Below are positions 17,556 through 25,813 of a stretch of 64,000 nt of DNA, piece by piece. Numbering within the stretch: position 1 is the first letter of the stretch; each line of letters starts with the position of its first letter. The translations under genes were made by a program, and so were the position numbers. The DNA is taken from assembly GCA_017470605.1 (NCBI GenBank), contig JAFUYH010000042.1, forward strand, positions 50,493-114,492, in the 5' to 3' direction. This stretch comes from Treponema sp. (GTDB lineage Bacteria > Spirochaetota > Spirochaetia > Treponematales > Treponemataceae). The notes under the pieces are model-generated. The model saw only the letters and a program-made list of their open reading frames with translations, was not told the DNA's origin and did not search any database.

Positions 17556-17933
17556 GTGTTTGATGTAAAAGATACTGATTTCTTTGATCTGGAAGATGAA
17601 TCTTTTGATACTATTGTTGAAAACGATATTACTTTTACTGGAAGCATAAAGATAAAAAAGCCTTTTATGATTCGCGGCAAGGTGAATGGAAAAATAAATT
17701 CAGAAAGTGATTTGGTAATTGATACAGGTGCTGTTGTTAATGCTGATATTTCTGCTGCCAGGGTACTTGTCAGGGGGGCTGTAAAAGGTGATATAATCGG
17801 TACGAATTTAATATTTGTAACTTCTACCGGCTCTGTAGATGGTGATATTACTACGGCAAAAGTTGTTCTTGAACCGGGCTGTAATTTTTCTGGAAAGTGT
17901 ACAATGGTGAAATCTGAAAATGAAAAAAAATAA
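17556..17933 (+). CDS. bactofilin family polymer-forming protein
   Basis: A 125-residue protein with the right-handed beta-helix repeat of bactofilins (residues 25-115, e.g. VRGAVKGDIIGTNLIFVTSTGSV trimmed here to its Gly/Val rungs). It likely polymerises into a filament at the inner membrane and helps with cell shape or envelope enzyme placement. The start is a GTG at 17556, behind AAAGGAGCTGA. It overlaps the next gene by 14 bases. A second bactofilin is encoded at 55282. Confidence 0.88.
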   Translation: MFDVKDTDFFDLEDESFDTIVENDITFTGSIKIKKPFMIRGKVNGKINSESDLVIDTGAVVNADISAARVLVRGAVKGDIIGTNLIFVTSTGSVDGDITTAKVVLEPGCNFSGKCTMVKSENEKK

Positions 17934-18564
17934 TAAAGTTATAACATCTATTTTTGCTATTTTAATATTCTCGTCTTCTCTTTCTGCTCAGATAACGCAG
18001 AATACAAAACAGGATGCTCTTGTTCTTTATCATAATGGAAAATATAAAGAATCAATTGCAGTCTGTGAAGAGGAAATAAAGGACAATCCTAACCGAATTG
18101 AATCTTATGTTGTAATGTGCTGGTCTCTTGTTAGAAATAAGCAGTATGCAGAAGCTGAAGAAAGGGCAAATCAGGGATTAAAAATCAGTCCTTATGATTT
18201 GCGTCTGATAGAAATTCTGGGTGAAGCAAAATACTATCTTGGCAAAAATTCTGGCGCAATGGAACAGTTCCAGCGTTATGTTTCTGGTGCTCCTGAAAGT
18301 GGTGCCCGTGTAGGTGTTTCTTATTATTATATGGGTGAAATTTTTATTCGTCAGGCACGCTATCAGCATGCAGACATTGCTCTGTCTTCTGCCGTAAAAA
18401 AAGAACCTCTCCTTGATTCCTGGTGGGTTCGTTTGGGCTATGCCCGTGAAATGGCAAAGAATTATAAAGAGGCAATTGTTGCCTATGATGAAGCACTGAA
18501 ATTGAATTCTGCTTCTGTAGATGCTTACCGCGGTCGTGAACGCGTAAGTGCAAAACTCCAATAG
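17920..18564 (+). CDS. exported TPR protein
   Basis: A signal peptide (residues 1-24, ending FSSSLSAQ) is followed by tetratricopeptide repeats covering about residues 30-210, for example ALVLYHNGKYKESIAVCEEE and YKEAIVAYDEALKLNSASVD. Such periplasmic TPR proteins serve as protein-binding scaffolds. It overlaps the bactofilin gene upstream and the mtaB ORF downstream, pointing to coupled translation. No enzymatic motif is visible. Confidence 0.85.
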   Translation: MKKNNKVITSIFAILIFSSSLSAQITQNTKQDALVLYHNGKYKESIAVCEEEIKDNPNRIESYVVMCWSLVRNKQYAEAEERANQGLKISPYDLRLIEILGEAKYYLGKNSGAMEQFQRYVSGAPESGARVGVSYYYMGEIFIRQARYQHADIALSSAVKKEPLLDSWWVRLGYAREMAKNYKEAIVAYDEALKLNSASVDAYRGRERVSAKLQ

Positions 18565-18571
18565 GTATAAA

Positions 18572-19996
18572 GTGGCTCAGGTACATATTGAAACTCTCGG
18601 CTGCCGATTAAATCAGATTGAAAGTGAAGCAATTGCCGGCTGTTTTACTGATAAAAACATTTCAGTTTCTATGGAAACGGTTTCTTCAAAGTCTGAAGAA
18701 GATACCTCTGTTTTTTTGTGTATTATTAACACTTGTACTGTTACTCAAAAAGCAGAACAAAAGGCAAGAAGAATTATACGGCTTCTCTTAAAAAAATATC
18801 CTAATTCTACTGTTTTAGTTACCGGATGTTATGCCCAACTGTCTGCAAAAGAAATTGAAAATATTGATTCAAGAGTATGTGCGGTTGGCGGACAGATAAA
18901 AAGCCGTATTGCCGGCGTGCCTGAACTCTTCTTAAAAGAACTTAATCATTGGGATTCTGTGACTTTTTCTTCCCTGATAAAAGAAAAAATTTCCAGTCCA
19001 TTGCAGCTGGTTCCTTCAAAACCTGAAAATTCATTCAGACTTTCTGCCTCTTCTTTTATAGCTCATTCCCGAGCCAGCCTGAAGATTCAGGACGGATGTA
19101 ACAGCAACTGTTCATATTGTGCAATTCATTTTGCACGCGGTCATAGTGTTTCAATAGAAGTTCCTCTTGCGCTTAAAAGGGTTTTGGAACTTGAAAAAGC
19201 CGGTAATGAAGAAGTTGTCATAACTACAGTCAATATAAGTCAATATAAAAGTGAATTTAATGATAAAATTTATAATTTTACTGCTCTGCTGGAATATTTA
19301 TTAGAAAATACTGAAAAAATAAATTTTAGAATTTCTAGTTTATATCCAGAAGTTGTTGATGAAGAATTCTGCCATGTAATTTCTAATCCTAGAGTTCGTC
19401 CTCATTTTCATATATCAGTTCAAAGTGGGAGTGATAAAATTCTTTCTTTAATGCAAAGGGCCTACAAATCTGATGATGTAAGAAAAGCGTGTGAAATGTT
19501 GAGGCTGGCAAGACCGGAATCTTTTTTAGCCTGCGATATTATTACAGGTTTTCCTGGAGAACAGGATGAAGATTTTAATGCAACTATGGCTCTTTTAAAA
19601 GACTGTGATTTTACATGGGTACATGCATTTCCTTTTTCTGAACGTCCAGGAACTATAGTGTGTTCATTAAAAAATAAGGTTCCGCAATCTGTAAGTGGTG
19701 AGCGATGCCGTAAGATAAATGAATGGGCTTCAGAAAATAAAATTCGATATTTAAAAAGATTTATGGGTCAAGTGCGTCCTGCAATTTTGGAGAATGCAAG
19801 AAAACCTGCTCTTCTTAAAAAAGATATGTTTATTTATCACGCTGTTACTGATAATTTTATTCATTGTGAAATTAAGTCAAATGAAAATCTGCCACTGGGA
19901 AAAAGTTTTAATGTAAAGTTTACAGGAATCTTAGATGAAAGGATTCGAAAGGGCGGTGAATCAGAAGTTTCAGCAGAAATTATTAAAAAAAATTAA
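18572..19996 (+). CDS. mtaB: tRNA threonylcarbamoyladenosine methylthiotransferase MtaB-like
   Basis: A radical SAM enzyme that adds a methylthio group to t6A37 of tRNAs. The N-terminal UPF0004 domain has HIETLGCRLNQIESE, INTCTVTQKAEQKARR and VTGCYAQL with its three Cys for an auxiliary Fe-S cluster. The radical SAM triad is in DGCNSNCSYCAIHFARG, about residue 175. A C-terminal TRAM-like segment closes the protein. The CRLNQ wording and overall length favour MtaB over MiaB or RimO. Two GTG starts are possible, 18548 and 18572; the family N-terminus fits 18572. Confidence 0.9.
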   Translation: MAQVHIETLGCRLNQIESEAIAGCFTDKNISVSMETVSSKSEEDTSVFLCIINTCTVTQKAEQKARRIIRLLLKKYPNSTVLVTGCYAQLSAKEIENIDSRVCAVGGQIKSRIAGVPELFLKELNHWDSVTFSSLIKEKISSPLQLVPSKPENSFRLSASSFIAHSRASLKIQDGCNSNCSYCAIHFARGHSVSIEVPLALKRVLELEKAGNEEVVITTVNISQYKSEFNDKIYNFTALLEYLLENTEKINFRISSLYPEVVDEEFCHVISNPRVRPHFHISVQSGSDKILSLMQRAYKSDDVRKACEMLRLARPESFLACDIITGFPGEQDEDFNATMALLKDCDFTWVHAFPFSERPGTIVCSLKNKVPQSVSGERCRKINEWASENKIRYLKRFMGQVRPAILENARKPALLKKDMFIYHAVTDNFIHCEIKSNENLPLGKSFNVKFTGILDERIRKGGESEVSAEIIKKN

Positions 19997-20015
19997 AAAA
20001 AATATGGTTTTGCTA

Positions 20016-20044
20016 TTGATTTAAATTATAAAAAGGTATATATT
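20016..20044 (+). promoter_or_regulatory. promoter of tRNA-Pro
   Basis: TTGATT at 20016-20021, a 17-base spacer, then TATATT at 20039-20044. The tRNA begins 14 bases after the -10 box. Confidence 0.65.
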
Positions 20045-20057
20045 TATATTCACGTAA

Positions 20058-20130
20058 CGGGCAATAGCGCAGCTGGTAGCGCGTCTGGTTTGGGACCAGG
20101 ATGTCGGGGGTTCAAATCCCTCTTGCCCGA
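20058..20130 (+). tRNA. tRNA-Pro (anticodon TGG)
   Basis: A full cloverleaf can be drawn. The acceptor CGGGCAA pairs with TTGCCCG (20123-20129), followed by discriminator A. The anticodon stem TCTGG/CCAGG closes the loop TTTGGGA with anticodon TGG. The T arm is GGGGG-TTCAAAT-CCCTC-like. CCA is not encoded. The last 23 bases and the 2 that follow are duplicated at 20305-20329, which marks this tRNA as an integration target. Confidence 0.93.
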
Positions 20131-20132
20131 CT
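20108..20132 (+). repeat. attachment-site copy 1 (3' end of tRNA-Pro)
   Basis: A 25-base stretch beginning GGGTTCAAATCC and ending GCCCGACT, covering the T arm, the acceptor 3' strand and two flanking bases. It is identical to 20305-20329. This is the classic arrangement left by site-specific integration into a tRNA 3' end, with the tRNA kept whole. Confidence 0.75.
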
Positions 20133-20161
20133 AAGGACTTCTTAAACGGAAGTCCTTTTTT
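20133..20161 (+). terminator. intrinsic terminator after tRNA-Pro
   Basis: AAGGACTTC and GAAGTCCTT pair across a 7-base loop, followed by a T run. A near relative of this stem lies after the second attachment copy. Confidence 0.8.
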
Positions 20162-20162
20162 A

Positions 20163-20304
20163 TTTAACATGTTATCTTTACGCCCCCCCCGACATCCTTC
20201 GGCTGTCGGCCTCGTTCGCCTGCCGGCTCACTCGCGCCATTTTATCGATGAACCTAAAAGAACCGCTTTCGCGCTTCTTTTTTAACGGTTCTTCGATTAT
20301 AGGC
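20163..20304. other. GC-rich spacer between the two tRNA-Pro 3' copies
   Basis: This short segment holds no ORF of note. It contains an 8-base C run near 20183-20190, a short palindrome in GACATCCTTCGGCTGTCGGC, and a hairpin formed by AAGAACCG (20258-20265) and CGGTTCTT (20286-20293). Its GC-rich left half differs from the AT-rich neighbourhood. It is best read as what remains of an integrated element, or as a minimal non-autonomous insertion, bounded by the 25-base repeats. Confidence 0.5.
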
Positions 20305-20329
20305 GGGTTCAAATCCCTCTTGCCCGACT
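20305..20329 (+). repeat. attachment-site copy 2 (duplicated tRNA-Pro 3' end)
   Basis: Exact 25-base copy of 20108-20132, offset 197 bases, with no 5' half of a tRNA before it. It is followed by its own hairpin terminator. The integrase gene starts 98 bases further on. Confidence 0.75.
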
Positions 20330-20333
20330 TTGT

Positions 20334-20366
20334 AAGTCCTTGTATTATAAGGACTTATTTTTTTTA
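20334..20366 (+). terminator. hairpin terminator after attachment copy 2
   Basis: AAGTCCT pairs with AGGACTT across an AT-rich loop, followed by a long T run. It is similar in sequence to the terminator at 20133-20161. Confidence 0.65.
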
Positions 20367-20427
20367 ACCCAGATGGCTTTTGTGTCTTTTGTTAATGTCT
20401 TGTTAATAAAATTCACGGAGGCCATTA

Positions 20428-21360
20428 ATGTTTTATCACCCTTTCAAAAAGACCGTAAAGTCAAAAGCAGGTAAGACAACTAAGCGTTGGTATTATTGGT
20501 GGAAAGATCCAATAACAGGAATTCAGCATCAGAAGCTTATTCCGAATGTTTCTAATCAGTCTGAAGCATACGTTTATGTTTCTAAATTGCCTGACCCCAC
20601 AAATACACAAAGAAGAATTACTGTTAATGAGATTGCAGCGAAAATGTTTCTGCCTGACAGTGAGCATGTACAAAGGCTTAATCAGTTAGGCAAGAAATTA
20701 AGTTCTCGTACTCTTGATAATTACAGAGGCTTCATAAAGGAAATCACTAAACAGTTTGGAGATTGCTTCATTGAAGATTTGACTATTCCTATGGTGAATG
20801 GTTATCTTATGAATCTAACTGATAAATCCGGCAGTTGGAAAAACTCTTTCCTTGAAGCATTGAATCATATTTATAAAGAAGCTCCATGGCATTGTACATA
20901 CCCTGTAATAAAACCCGATTATCCTCGTTTCGCCAGAAACTCAAAAAAAGCTGATATTTTCACTTCTGATGAATTGGTCCGTTTCTTTGATGGGACTAAT
21001 TGGGTAGATGGATTGCGTGAATATCTCTTGTTTCTTGTAATGGCAAGTTGTGGCCTGCGATTAGGTGAAGCCAGAGGATTAAGAGTTAAGCAGTTCATTT
21101 TAGAAAGTCATGCCCTTGTTATTGATGGATTCTGTGAACGTAATGGCAACAGAACAAATTATAATAAGAAAGGGAGTGACGAAGATCAGAAGTTAAGAGT
21201 TACTTTAGTTCCTGATGACACGATGAAGCTTGTACAGAAGATGGTTGGACATAGCTCTGTCGAAATGACAGAGTACTACACACGAGCTGCAATTCCTGAA
21301 ATGGTTGAAGGTTTGAATCCTGCACGGCAGGCTGTAAATATGTTGTTTAAGGAAACGTGA
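20428..21360 (+). pseudogene. tyrosine recombinase (phage-type integrase) with internal deletion
   Basis: The 310-residue ORF has an integrase N-terminal and core-binding region. The box I arginine is R211 in CGLRLGEARGL, and box III is His275 (MVGHSS) with the nucleophile Tyr284 (TEYYTR). The HxxR box that should lie between them is missing. R211 to Y284 is only 73 residues, whereas in XerD (R148 to Y279) it is 131, so about 55-60 residues have been lost in frame near residue 270 (about base 21237). The protein is therefore probably inactive. A strong GGAGG site precedes the ATG. The position next to a duplicated tRNA end marks it as the integrase of the element inserted there. Confidence 0.8.
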
Positions 21361-21417
21361 TGCTTCTTTAATTATTTATTTCTATACTTTTCGATTTTTT
21401 AGGAGTATATTTTAATT

Positions 21418-22281
21418 ATGGGAAAGAAGGATATAGCAGAAAAGAATCTCGAAGCCTGGAATGATGTTTTTGCAGATATCGTAAATGTTCTTCTGTTCAA
21501 AGGCAAAAGGCTCATGAAAGAGAAAGACCTTGAGGCAGATACAAAGGACAGTATGATCAAAGCCGATGGTGAACTTCATGAACAGGAACGAGATGTTTCT
21601 AAGTTCTGGAAAAATGGAGAAATAAGAATCTCTATCTTGGGATTTGAAAATCAGACTGTACAAGATTACAATATGCCGCTTCGTGTAATCAGTTATGATG
21701 GAGCAAGTTATAAGCAGGAATTGTTAGATACAAATCTGAAACAAAAGTATCCTGTTGCAACTTTAGTATTGTATTTTGGAATAAAGTCAAAATGGACTGC
21801 CCCAAAGAAACTGCGAGATTGTTTTAAGATTCCAGAAGAATTAAAGCCGTTTGTAAGCGATTATAAAATTAATGTATTCAATATAGCCTGGCTAAGTGAT
21901 GAACAAATTAATATGTTCAAGAGTGATTTCAAGTTTGTTGCTAAGTATTTTCAGACTAAAAGAAAGAATAAGAAATATATACCTACAACAGAGGAAATAG
22001 AACATGTTGATTCATTACTTAAAATGTTTATTGCATTAACAGGTGACAAACATTTTGAATCGCTTTATAATGAAGGTAACTTAAAGAATAAGAAAGGAGG
22101 TGTTACTATGTGCGATATTGTTCAGGGATTTGTAGATGAAGGAAGAGAAAAAGAAAGAGAAGAACTTATCAGAAAAATGCTTGATGCCAATTTGGTAACT
22201 CCAGAGCAGATAGCAAACCTTCTTAATATTTCTGTAGCTGAAGTTAAAAAGATTGCCAAAAAGGTACCTGTAGAGGCATAA
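21418..22281 (+). CDS. Rpn/PD-(D/E)XK family nuclease, putative transposase-like protein
   Basis: The N-terminus (NDVFADIVNVLLFKGKRLM) and the ISILGFENQTVQDYNMPLRV block match the Rpn family of recombination-promoting PD-(D/E)XK nucleases, with Glu-x-Gln (ENQ) as part of the metal site. These are common in multiple copies in gut bacteria and move horizontally. The last 60 residues hold a hydrophilic linker and a small helix-turn-helix-like end (VTPEQIANLLNISVAEVKKIAK). AGGAG lies 12 bases before the ATG. Length of 287 is normal. It lies between the dead integrase and a chimeric ORF that repeats its C-terminal part. Confidence 0.8.
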   Translation: MGKKDIAEKNLEAWNDVFADIVNVLLFKGKRLMKEKDLEADTKDSMIKADGELHEQERDVSKFWKNGEIRISILGFENQTVQDYNMPLRVISYDGASYKQELLDTNLKQKYPVATLVLYFGIKSKWTAPKKLRDCFKIPEELKPFVSDYKINVFNIAWLSDEQINMFKSDFKFVAKYFQTKRKNKKYIPTTEEIEHVDSLLKMFIALTGDKHFESLYNEGNLKNKKGGVTMCDIVQGFVDEGREKEREELIRKMLDANLVTPEQIANLLNISVAEVKKIAKKVPVEA

Positions 22282-22316
22282 CGTTCTCAGTTTTTCTAAC
22301 ATAGTAATTTTATAAG

Positions 22317-22352
22317 AAGACGGATTACAAATAATGTATTCCGTCTTTTTTG
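22317..22352 (+). terminator. terminator after the Rpn-type gene
   Basis: AAGACGGA and TCCGTCTT form a stem around an AT-rich loop, followed by TTTTTTG. Confidence 0.7.
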
Positions 22353-22375
22353 TATAACAAAACAAGTATAGAAAT

Positions 22376-22627
22376 ATGAGTGAATTTTTTGATGAATTAA
22401 TAACAGGTTTGAATGAAGCTGTAGCTATTGAACGTGGTGAATTAAATGGTCGTATAACAGTTATTGATAGTATTGTTCAGGGATTTATAAATGAAGAAAG
22501 AAATGAAGTTATCCAAAAAGTTCTGGAATCAAAATATGTAACTTCAGAGCAAATAGCGGATATCCTTAATATACCTGTAACTTATGTAATGAAGATTGCG
22601 AAGAATCGGGCCAAAAGTACAAAATAA
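22376..22627 (+). CDS. small chimeric ORF: antitoxin-like N-terminus joined to an Rpn-type C-terminus
   Basis: The 83-residue ORF begins MSEFFDELITGLNEAVAIER, the kind of N-terminus found on HigA/XRE-type antitoxins. From residue 34 on (IVQGFINEER ... SEQIADILNIPVTYVMKIAK) it is clearly related to the last 60 residues of the adjacent Rpn-type protein (IVQGFVDEGR ... PEQIANLLNISVAEVKKIAK). The DNA-binding core of an antitoxin is absent. It looks like a recombined remnant of two genes. There is no good ribosome site, so expression is doubtful. Confidence 0.5.
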   Translation: MSEFFDELITGLNEAVAIERGELNGRITVIDSIVQGFINEERNEVIQKVLESKYVTSEQIADILNIPVTYVMKIAKNRAKSTK

Positions 22628-22725
22628 AGGAACGAAAAACAAAAACGGGACAAAAGTACAAAATATTATTCAATTTCGGGCCAAAAGTACAAAATCTTTT
22701 TTTGTAATTAAACAAAAGTACAGAA
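22607..22725 (+). repeat. cluster of short direct repeats, core CAAAAGTACA
   Basis: Three copies of CGGG(C/A)CAAAAGTACAAAAT start at 22607, 22646 and 22676. A partial copy, CAAAAGTACAGAA, is at 22713. An inverted GTACTTTT occurs at 22747-22754 inside the ribosome-site region of the next ORF. Spacing is irregular (39, 30 and about 35 bases). The first copy overlaps the end of the chimeric ORF. Confidence 0.75.
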
Positions 22726-22754
22726 GCCGAAAAAAAACGGGAGGAGGTACTTTT

Positions 22755-22908
22755 ATGAAAAAATTTATTACAGATTTTTGTTATTGCTTTGGCAATTAGT
22801 TTTACTTTATCTGCTACCTCACTTTCTGATGGCGGAAAAAAGGCTGCAGCACTTTTTAATGCTGATCCTGTTAGTTGGGATGAAAGCTGGTGCTTTACAG
22901 TTGAGTAA
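22755..22908 (+). pseudogene. short secreted peptide gene broken by a frameshift
   Basis: A strong GGGAGGAGG site precedes the ATG. As read, the frame stops after 14 codons at 22797. Skipping one T in the T5 run at 22775-22779 restores a 50-residue ORF to the TAA at 22906. The restored product has a lysine start, a hydrophobic stretch (VIALAISFTLSATS) typical of a signal peptide, and a short tail with Trp and Cys (DPVSWDESWCFTVE). I know no family for it. It may be a decayed gene or a sequencing error. Confidence 0.5.
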
Positions 22909-22930
22909 TATGTAACAATTAATAATAAAA

Positions 22931-22963
22931 AAAAAGCACTTCACAGTGAAGTGCCTTTTTTGT
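22931..22963. terminator. terminator between the accessory region and thrS
   Basis: GCACTTCAC-A-GTGAAGTGC (22936-22954), preceded by an A run and followed by a T run. It can work in both directions and lies just after the thrS stop on the minus strand. Confidence 0.8.
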
Positions 22964-22980
22964 TTTTCAGCTATAGAAGA

Positions 22981-24735
22981 TTATATTGTAGTACCTCTTT
23001 CTTCGTTCTTTTTCTGAACATAAGCAATGAAGTCTTCAAGTTTCATTGTTTTCTGTTCAAGACCGCTTGACTGGCGGAAACGAACCGTTACGGTACCTTC
23101 TTTCTCTTCATTTTCACCGACAATCAGAATATAAGGAGTTTTATGTTCCTTTGTGATTGTCTTAATCTTGTTTCTCATGTTTTCTGTAGAAAGATAGGCG
23201 TTTGCACGGATATCTTCTGCAGTCAGGGCATCATAAACTTTCTGTGCATAGCCGTCAAAGTCATTTGTAACAGGAACAATTGCAGCCTGTTCAAATGCTA
23301 GCCATGTAGGGAAGGCTCCCGCAAAGTTTTCAATCAGAATACCTAAGAAACGCTCAAATGACCCCAGAATTGCACGGTGAAGCATTACAGGGTGATGTTT
23401 CTGGTTGTCTGCTCCAATGTAGGTTGCGTCCAGACGTTCTGCAGAAGGCAGCTGATAGTCAACCTGAATTGTACCGCACTGCCATTCACGGCCAATACAG
23501 TCATAAAGCTTAAATTCAAGCTTTGGACCATAGAAAGCACCTTCTCCCGGCTGAATCTCGTATGTAAGGCCGGCTTCCGTACATGCGTCTGCAAGAGCTT
23601 TTTCTGCGCGTTCCCATGTTGCTAAATCACCAACGTGATCTTCTGGCATTGTAGAAAACTTTACTACAAGATCATCAAAACCAAAGTCGTGATAAACAAG
23701 CTTCAAAAGCTTACAGAATTTAGCAACTTCTGAACCAATCTGTTCTTCCGTACAAAGAATATGGGCGTCATCCTGAACAAAGCCGCGAACTCGCATTACA
23801 CCATGCAGAGTTCCGCTTGCTTCATTACGAACATCATGACCGAATTCTGCAAGACGAAGAGGAAGGTCTTTGTATGAACGCTGGCGGCTCTTGAATACTT
23901 CAAGGGCACCCGGGCAGTTCATAGGTTTAATAGCGAACATTCGTTTTTCAGATTCTGTGATGAACATATTCTGCTGGTAGTGTCCCCAGTGACCGGAACG
24001 CTCCCACAAAGTACGTGGCATGATGGCTGGAGTGTTGATTTCCTTGTAGCCGTCGCGTCGCACCATTTTGCGCATGTAGTCCTGCATAACAGTATAGATT
24101 GTCCATCCGTTTGGATGCCAGAAAATCTGTCCCGGGTCTTCAGGATCAAGGTGGAAGAGATCCATTTCCTGTCCCAGTTTGCGGTGGTCACGTTTTTCTG
24201 CCTCTGCAAGCATTGCAAGATAGTCTTTCAAATCATTTGGCTTTTCAAAGCAGAGGGCATAAATACGGGTAAGCATAGGACGATTTGAGTCACCACGCCA
24301 GTAAGCACCTGCAACCTTATTCAATTTAAAAGACTGACCGTTGATTTCTTTTGTGCTTGCAACATGAGGCCCTCGGCAAAGGTCAAGGAAGCCGTCCTGC
24401 TCGTATGTTGAGATAACTGCGTCAGCAGGTAAATCATTAATCAGTTCAATTTTATAAGGCTGATCAGCAAAAAGCTTTAAAGCCTCGTCTCTTGAAACTT
24501 CTTTTCTTACAAATTCATGATTTCCGTTCAAAATGCGGCGCATTTCTTTTTCTACGGTAGGAAAATCGGTTTCGGTGAACTTGGTTCCTGCTGGAAAGTC
24601 AAAATCATAATAAAATCCATTGTCAATGGCAGGCCCGATTGCAATTTTTGTTCCTGGATAAAGTCTTAGAACCGCTTCTGCCATAACGTGAGCGCAACTG
24701 TGTCTTACAGTCTGTAATTTCTCGTCGTTAGCCAT
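22981..24735 (-). CDS. thrS: threonyl-tRNA synthetase lacking the TGS domain
   Basis: Charges tRNA-Thr. The editing domain comes first, with zinc-site motifs [11 protein letters not shown] (HxxxH) and DLCRGPHV (CxxxH). The class II core follows: motif 2 region [18 protein letters not shown] with the zinc-binding Cys, and motif 3 ([11 protein letters not shown]). The C-terminal anticodon-binding domain ends the protein. At 584 residues it is about 58 shorter than E. coli ThrS, because the N-terminal TGS domain is absent: the ORF starts directly at the editing domain. The AGGAAATGAGG site before the ATG and a TATAAT at 24772-24777 show that this is the true start, with a leader of about 30 bases. 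Confidence 0.95.
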   Translation of the reverse strand: MANDEKLQTVRHSCAHVMAEAVLRLYPGTKIAIGPAIDNGFYYDFDFPAGTKFTETDFPTVEKEMRRILNGNHEFVRKEVSRDEALKLFADQPYKIELINDLPADAVISTYEQDGFLDLCRGPHVASTKEINGQSFKLNKVAGAYWRGDSNRPMLTRIYALCFEKPNDLKDYLAMLAEAEKRDHRKLGQEMDLFHLDPEDPGQIFWHPNGWTIYTVMQDYMRKMVRRDGYKEINTPAIMPRTLWERSGHWGHYQQNMFITESEKRMFAIKPMNCPGALEVFKSRQRSYKDLPLRLAEFGHDVRNEASGTLHGVMRVRGFVQDDAHILCTEEQIGSEVAKFCKLLKLVYHDFGFDDLVVKFSTMPEDHVGDLATWERAEKALADACTEAGLTYEIQPGEGAFYGPKLEFKLYDCIGREWQCGTIQVDYQLPSAERLDATYIGADNQKHHPVMLHRAILGSFERFLGILIENFAGAFPTWLAFEQAAIVPVTNDFDGYAQKVYDALTAEDIRANAYLSTENMRNKIKTITKEHKTPYILIVGENEEKEGTVTVRFRQSSGLEQKTMKLEDFIAYVQKKNEERGTTI

Positions 24736-24798
24736 AATAATACCTCATTTCCTTTTAAAAATAATTAAAATATTATAACGCATTTTTTACTTTGTGGA

Positions 24799-24827
24799 TA
24801 GACTTCTGACTCGTGATTTAGTATATT
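24799..24827 (+). promoter_or_regulatory. promoter of hslO, leaderless type
   Basis: TAGACT at 24799-24804, a 17-base spacer, then TATATT at 24822-24827. The -10 box ends 6 bases before the hslO ATG, so the transcript should begin at or next to the start codon. No ribosome site is present. Confidence 0.6.
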
Positions 24828-24833
24828 TAAAAT

Positions 24834-25805
24834 ATGATTAAAGCAGAAATTACTGATAAAGAGCTTCTTGCTCATCTTGATTCTCTTGAAGCAGATAAAC
24901 TTCATATTTTTACTATGGCAGACGGACGTGTTCGCGGGGCAATTTTTCATGGTACACGTTTTGTAAATCAGCTTCGTGCCCAGCACAATCTTGGAATTCT
25001 TGAAACTTATATTTTAGGCCAGGCATCTTTGTGTGCCGCCCTTACAATTCCAATGATGAAGGACATGGAACACACTGCGGTAAAATTTGAAGGCGAGGGC
25101 AGTGCGGCTGGATTTTCTGTAGAAGCAGATTCAACAGGTTATGTTCGGGGCTATCTTTTTAATCCTCATATTCCGCTTGATAAGCCTCTGGAAAACTGGG
25201 ATTTAGGACCTTTTTTAGGCTCTGGAAATCTTACTTTTTCTCGTGTTCATAAGGATGACAAATACCCTCAGTCTTCAACTGTTACTGTAGAAGGTCATAA
25301 CATAGCTCAGGATTTTGCAAGTTATTTTGCCCAGTCAGAGCAGATTAATACGGCTTTTAATTCAAGCATTCAGTTTGACAGGAAAGGACGTGTTGTCGGG
25401 GCCGGGGCCTTTTATCTGCAGGTAATGCCTGTAACAGGCGGAGACGGCAGGCTTGGCTCTCAGGTAGACAGTAATGTTGAAGAATCTGAAGAAGATAAAA
25501 TAATCCTAAGAAAAATTGAAAATGCTGTAAAGGCCTGTCCTAGTCTTGGGCTTTTATACAGTGAAAAAGAAGTTGATTCTGAAGATATTATAATCGGACT
25601 TTTCCGTGAATTTAATCCTTCAATCATTATGCAGCGTGATATTACTTATGACTGTCCTTGTTGTGAACAGCGTTTTGTTGATTATGTGAGGAATCTGCCA
25701 AAAAAACAGCTTGAAGAGATGAAAAAAGAATCTGATAAGCCTCTGGAAATCAAATGTGAAAACTGTGGCAGTATTTATACAATTCCTTTCAGTAAGATTT
25801 TTTAA
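24834..25805 (+). CDS. hslO: redox-regulated chaperone Hsp33
   Basis: Hsp33 protects proteins under oxidative stress after its zinc site is oxidised. The C-terminal zinc centre is visible as CPCC (in DITYDCPCCEQRF) and, 30 residues later, CENC (in IKCENCGSIYTI), the family's CxC/CxxC pattern with a slight variation. Earlier blocks such as ILGQASLCAALTIPMMKDM and VRGYLFNP fit the N-terminal domain. The 323 residues are slightly longer than usual (about 290), with an acidic insert near residues 215-235. It is divergent from thrS and probably leaderless. Confidence 0.93.
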   Translation: MIKAEITDKELLAHLDSLEADKLHIFTMADGRVRGAIFHGTRFVNQLRAQHNLGILETYILGQASLCAALTIPMMKDMEHTAVKFEGEGSAAGFSVEADSTGYVRGYLFNPHIPLDKPLENWDLGPFLGSGNLTFSRVHKDDKYPQSSTVTVEGHNIAQDFASYFAQSEQINTAFNSSIQFDRKGRVVGAGAFYLQVMPVTGGDGRLGSQVDSNVEESEEDKIILRKIENAVKACPSLGLLYSEKEVDSEDIIIGLFREFNPSIIMQRDITYDCPCCEQRFVDYVRNLPKKQLEEMKKESDKPLEIKCENCGSIYTIPFSKIF

Positions 25806-25813
25806 CATAATTC

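Noticed and set aside
20163..20304. GC-rich segment as a small RNA gene
   Set aside because: It has hairpins but no promoter of the window's usual type; the tRNA-end repeats on both sides explain it better as a mobile remnant.
22607..22725. Possible small CRISPR array
   Set aside because: Only three full copies and a partial one, with unequal spacing and related AT-rich spacers, and no cas genes in the window.
24735..24790. T-box or other riboswitch before thrS
   Set aside because: The promoter leaves a leader of about 30 bases, too short for a T-box.
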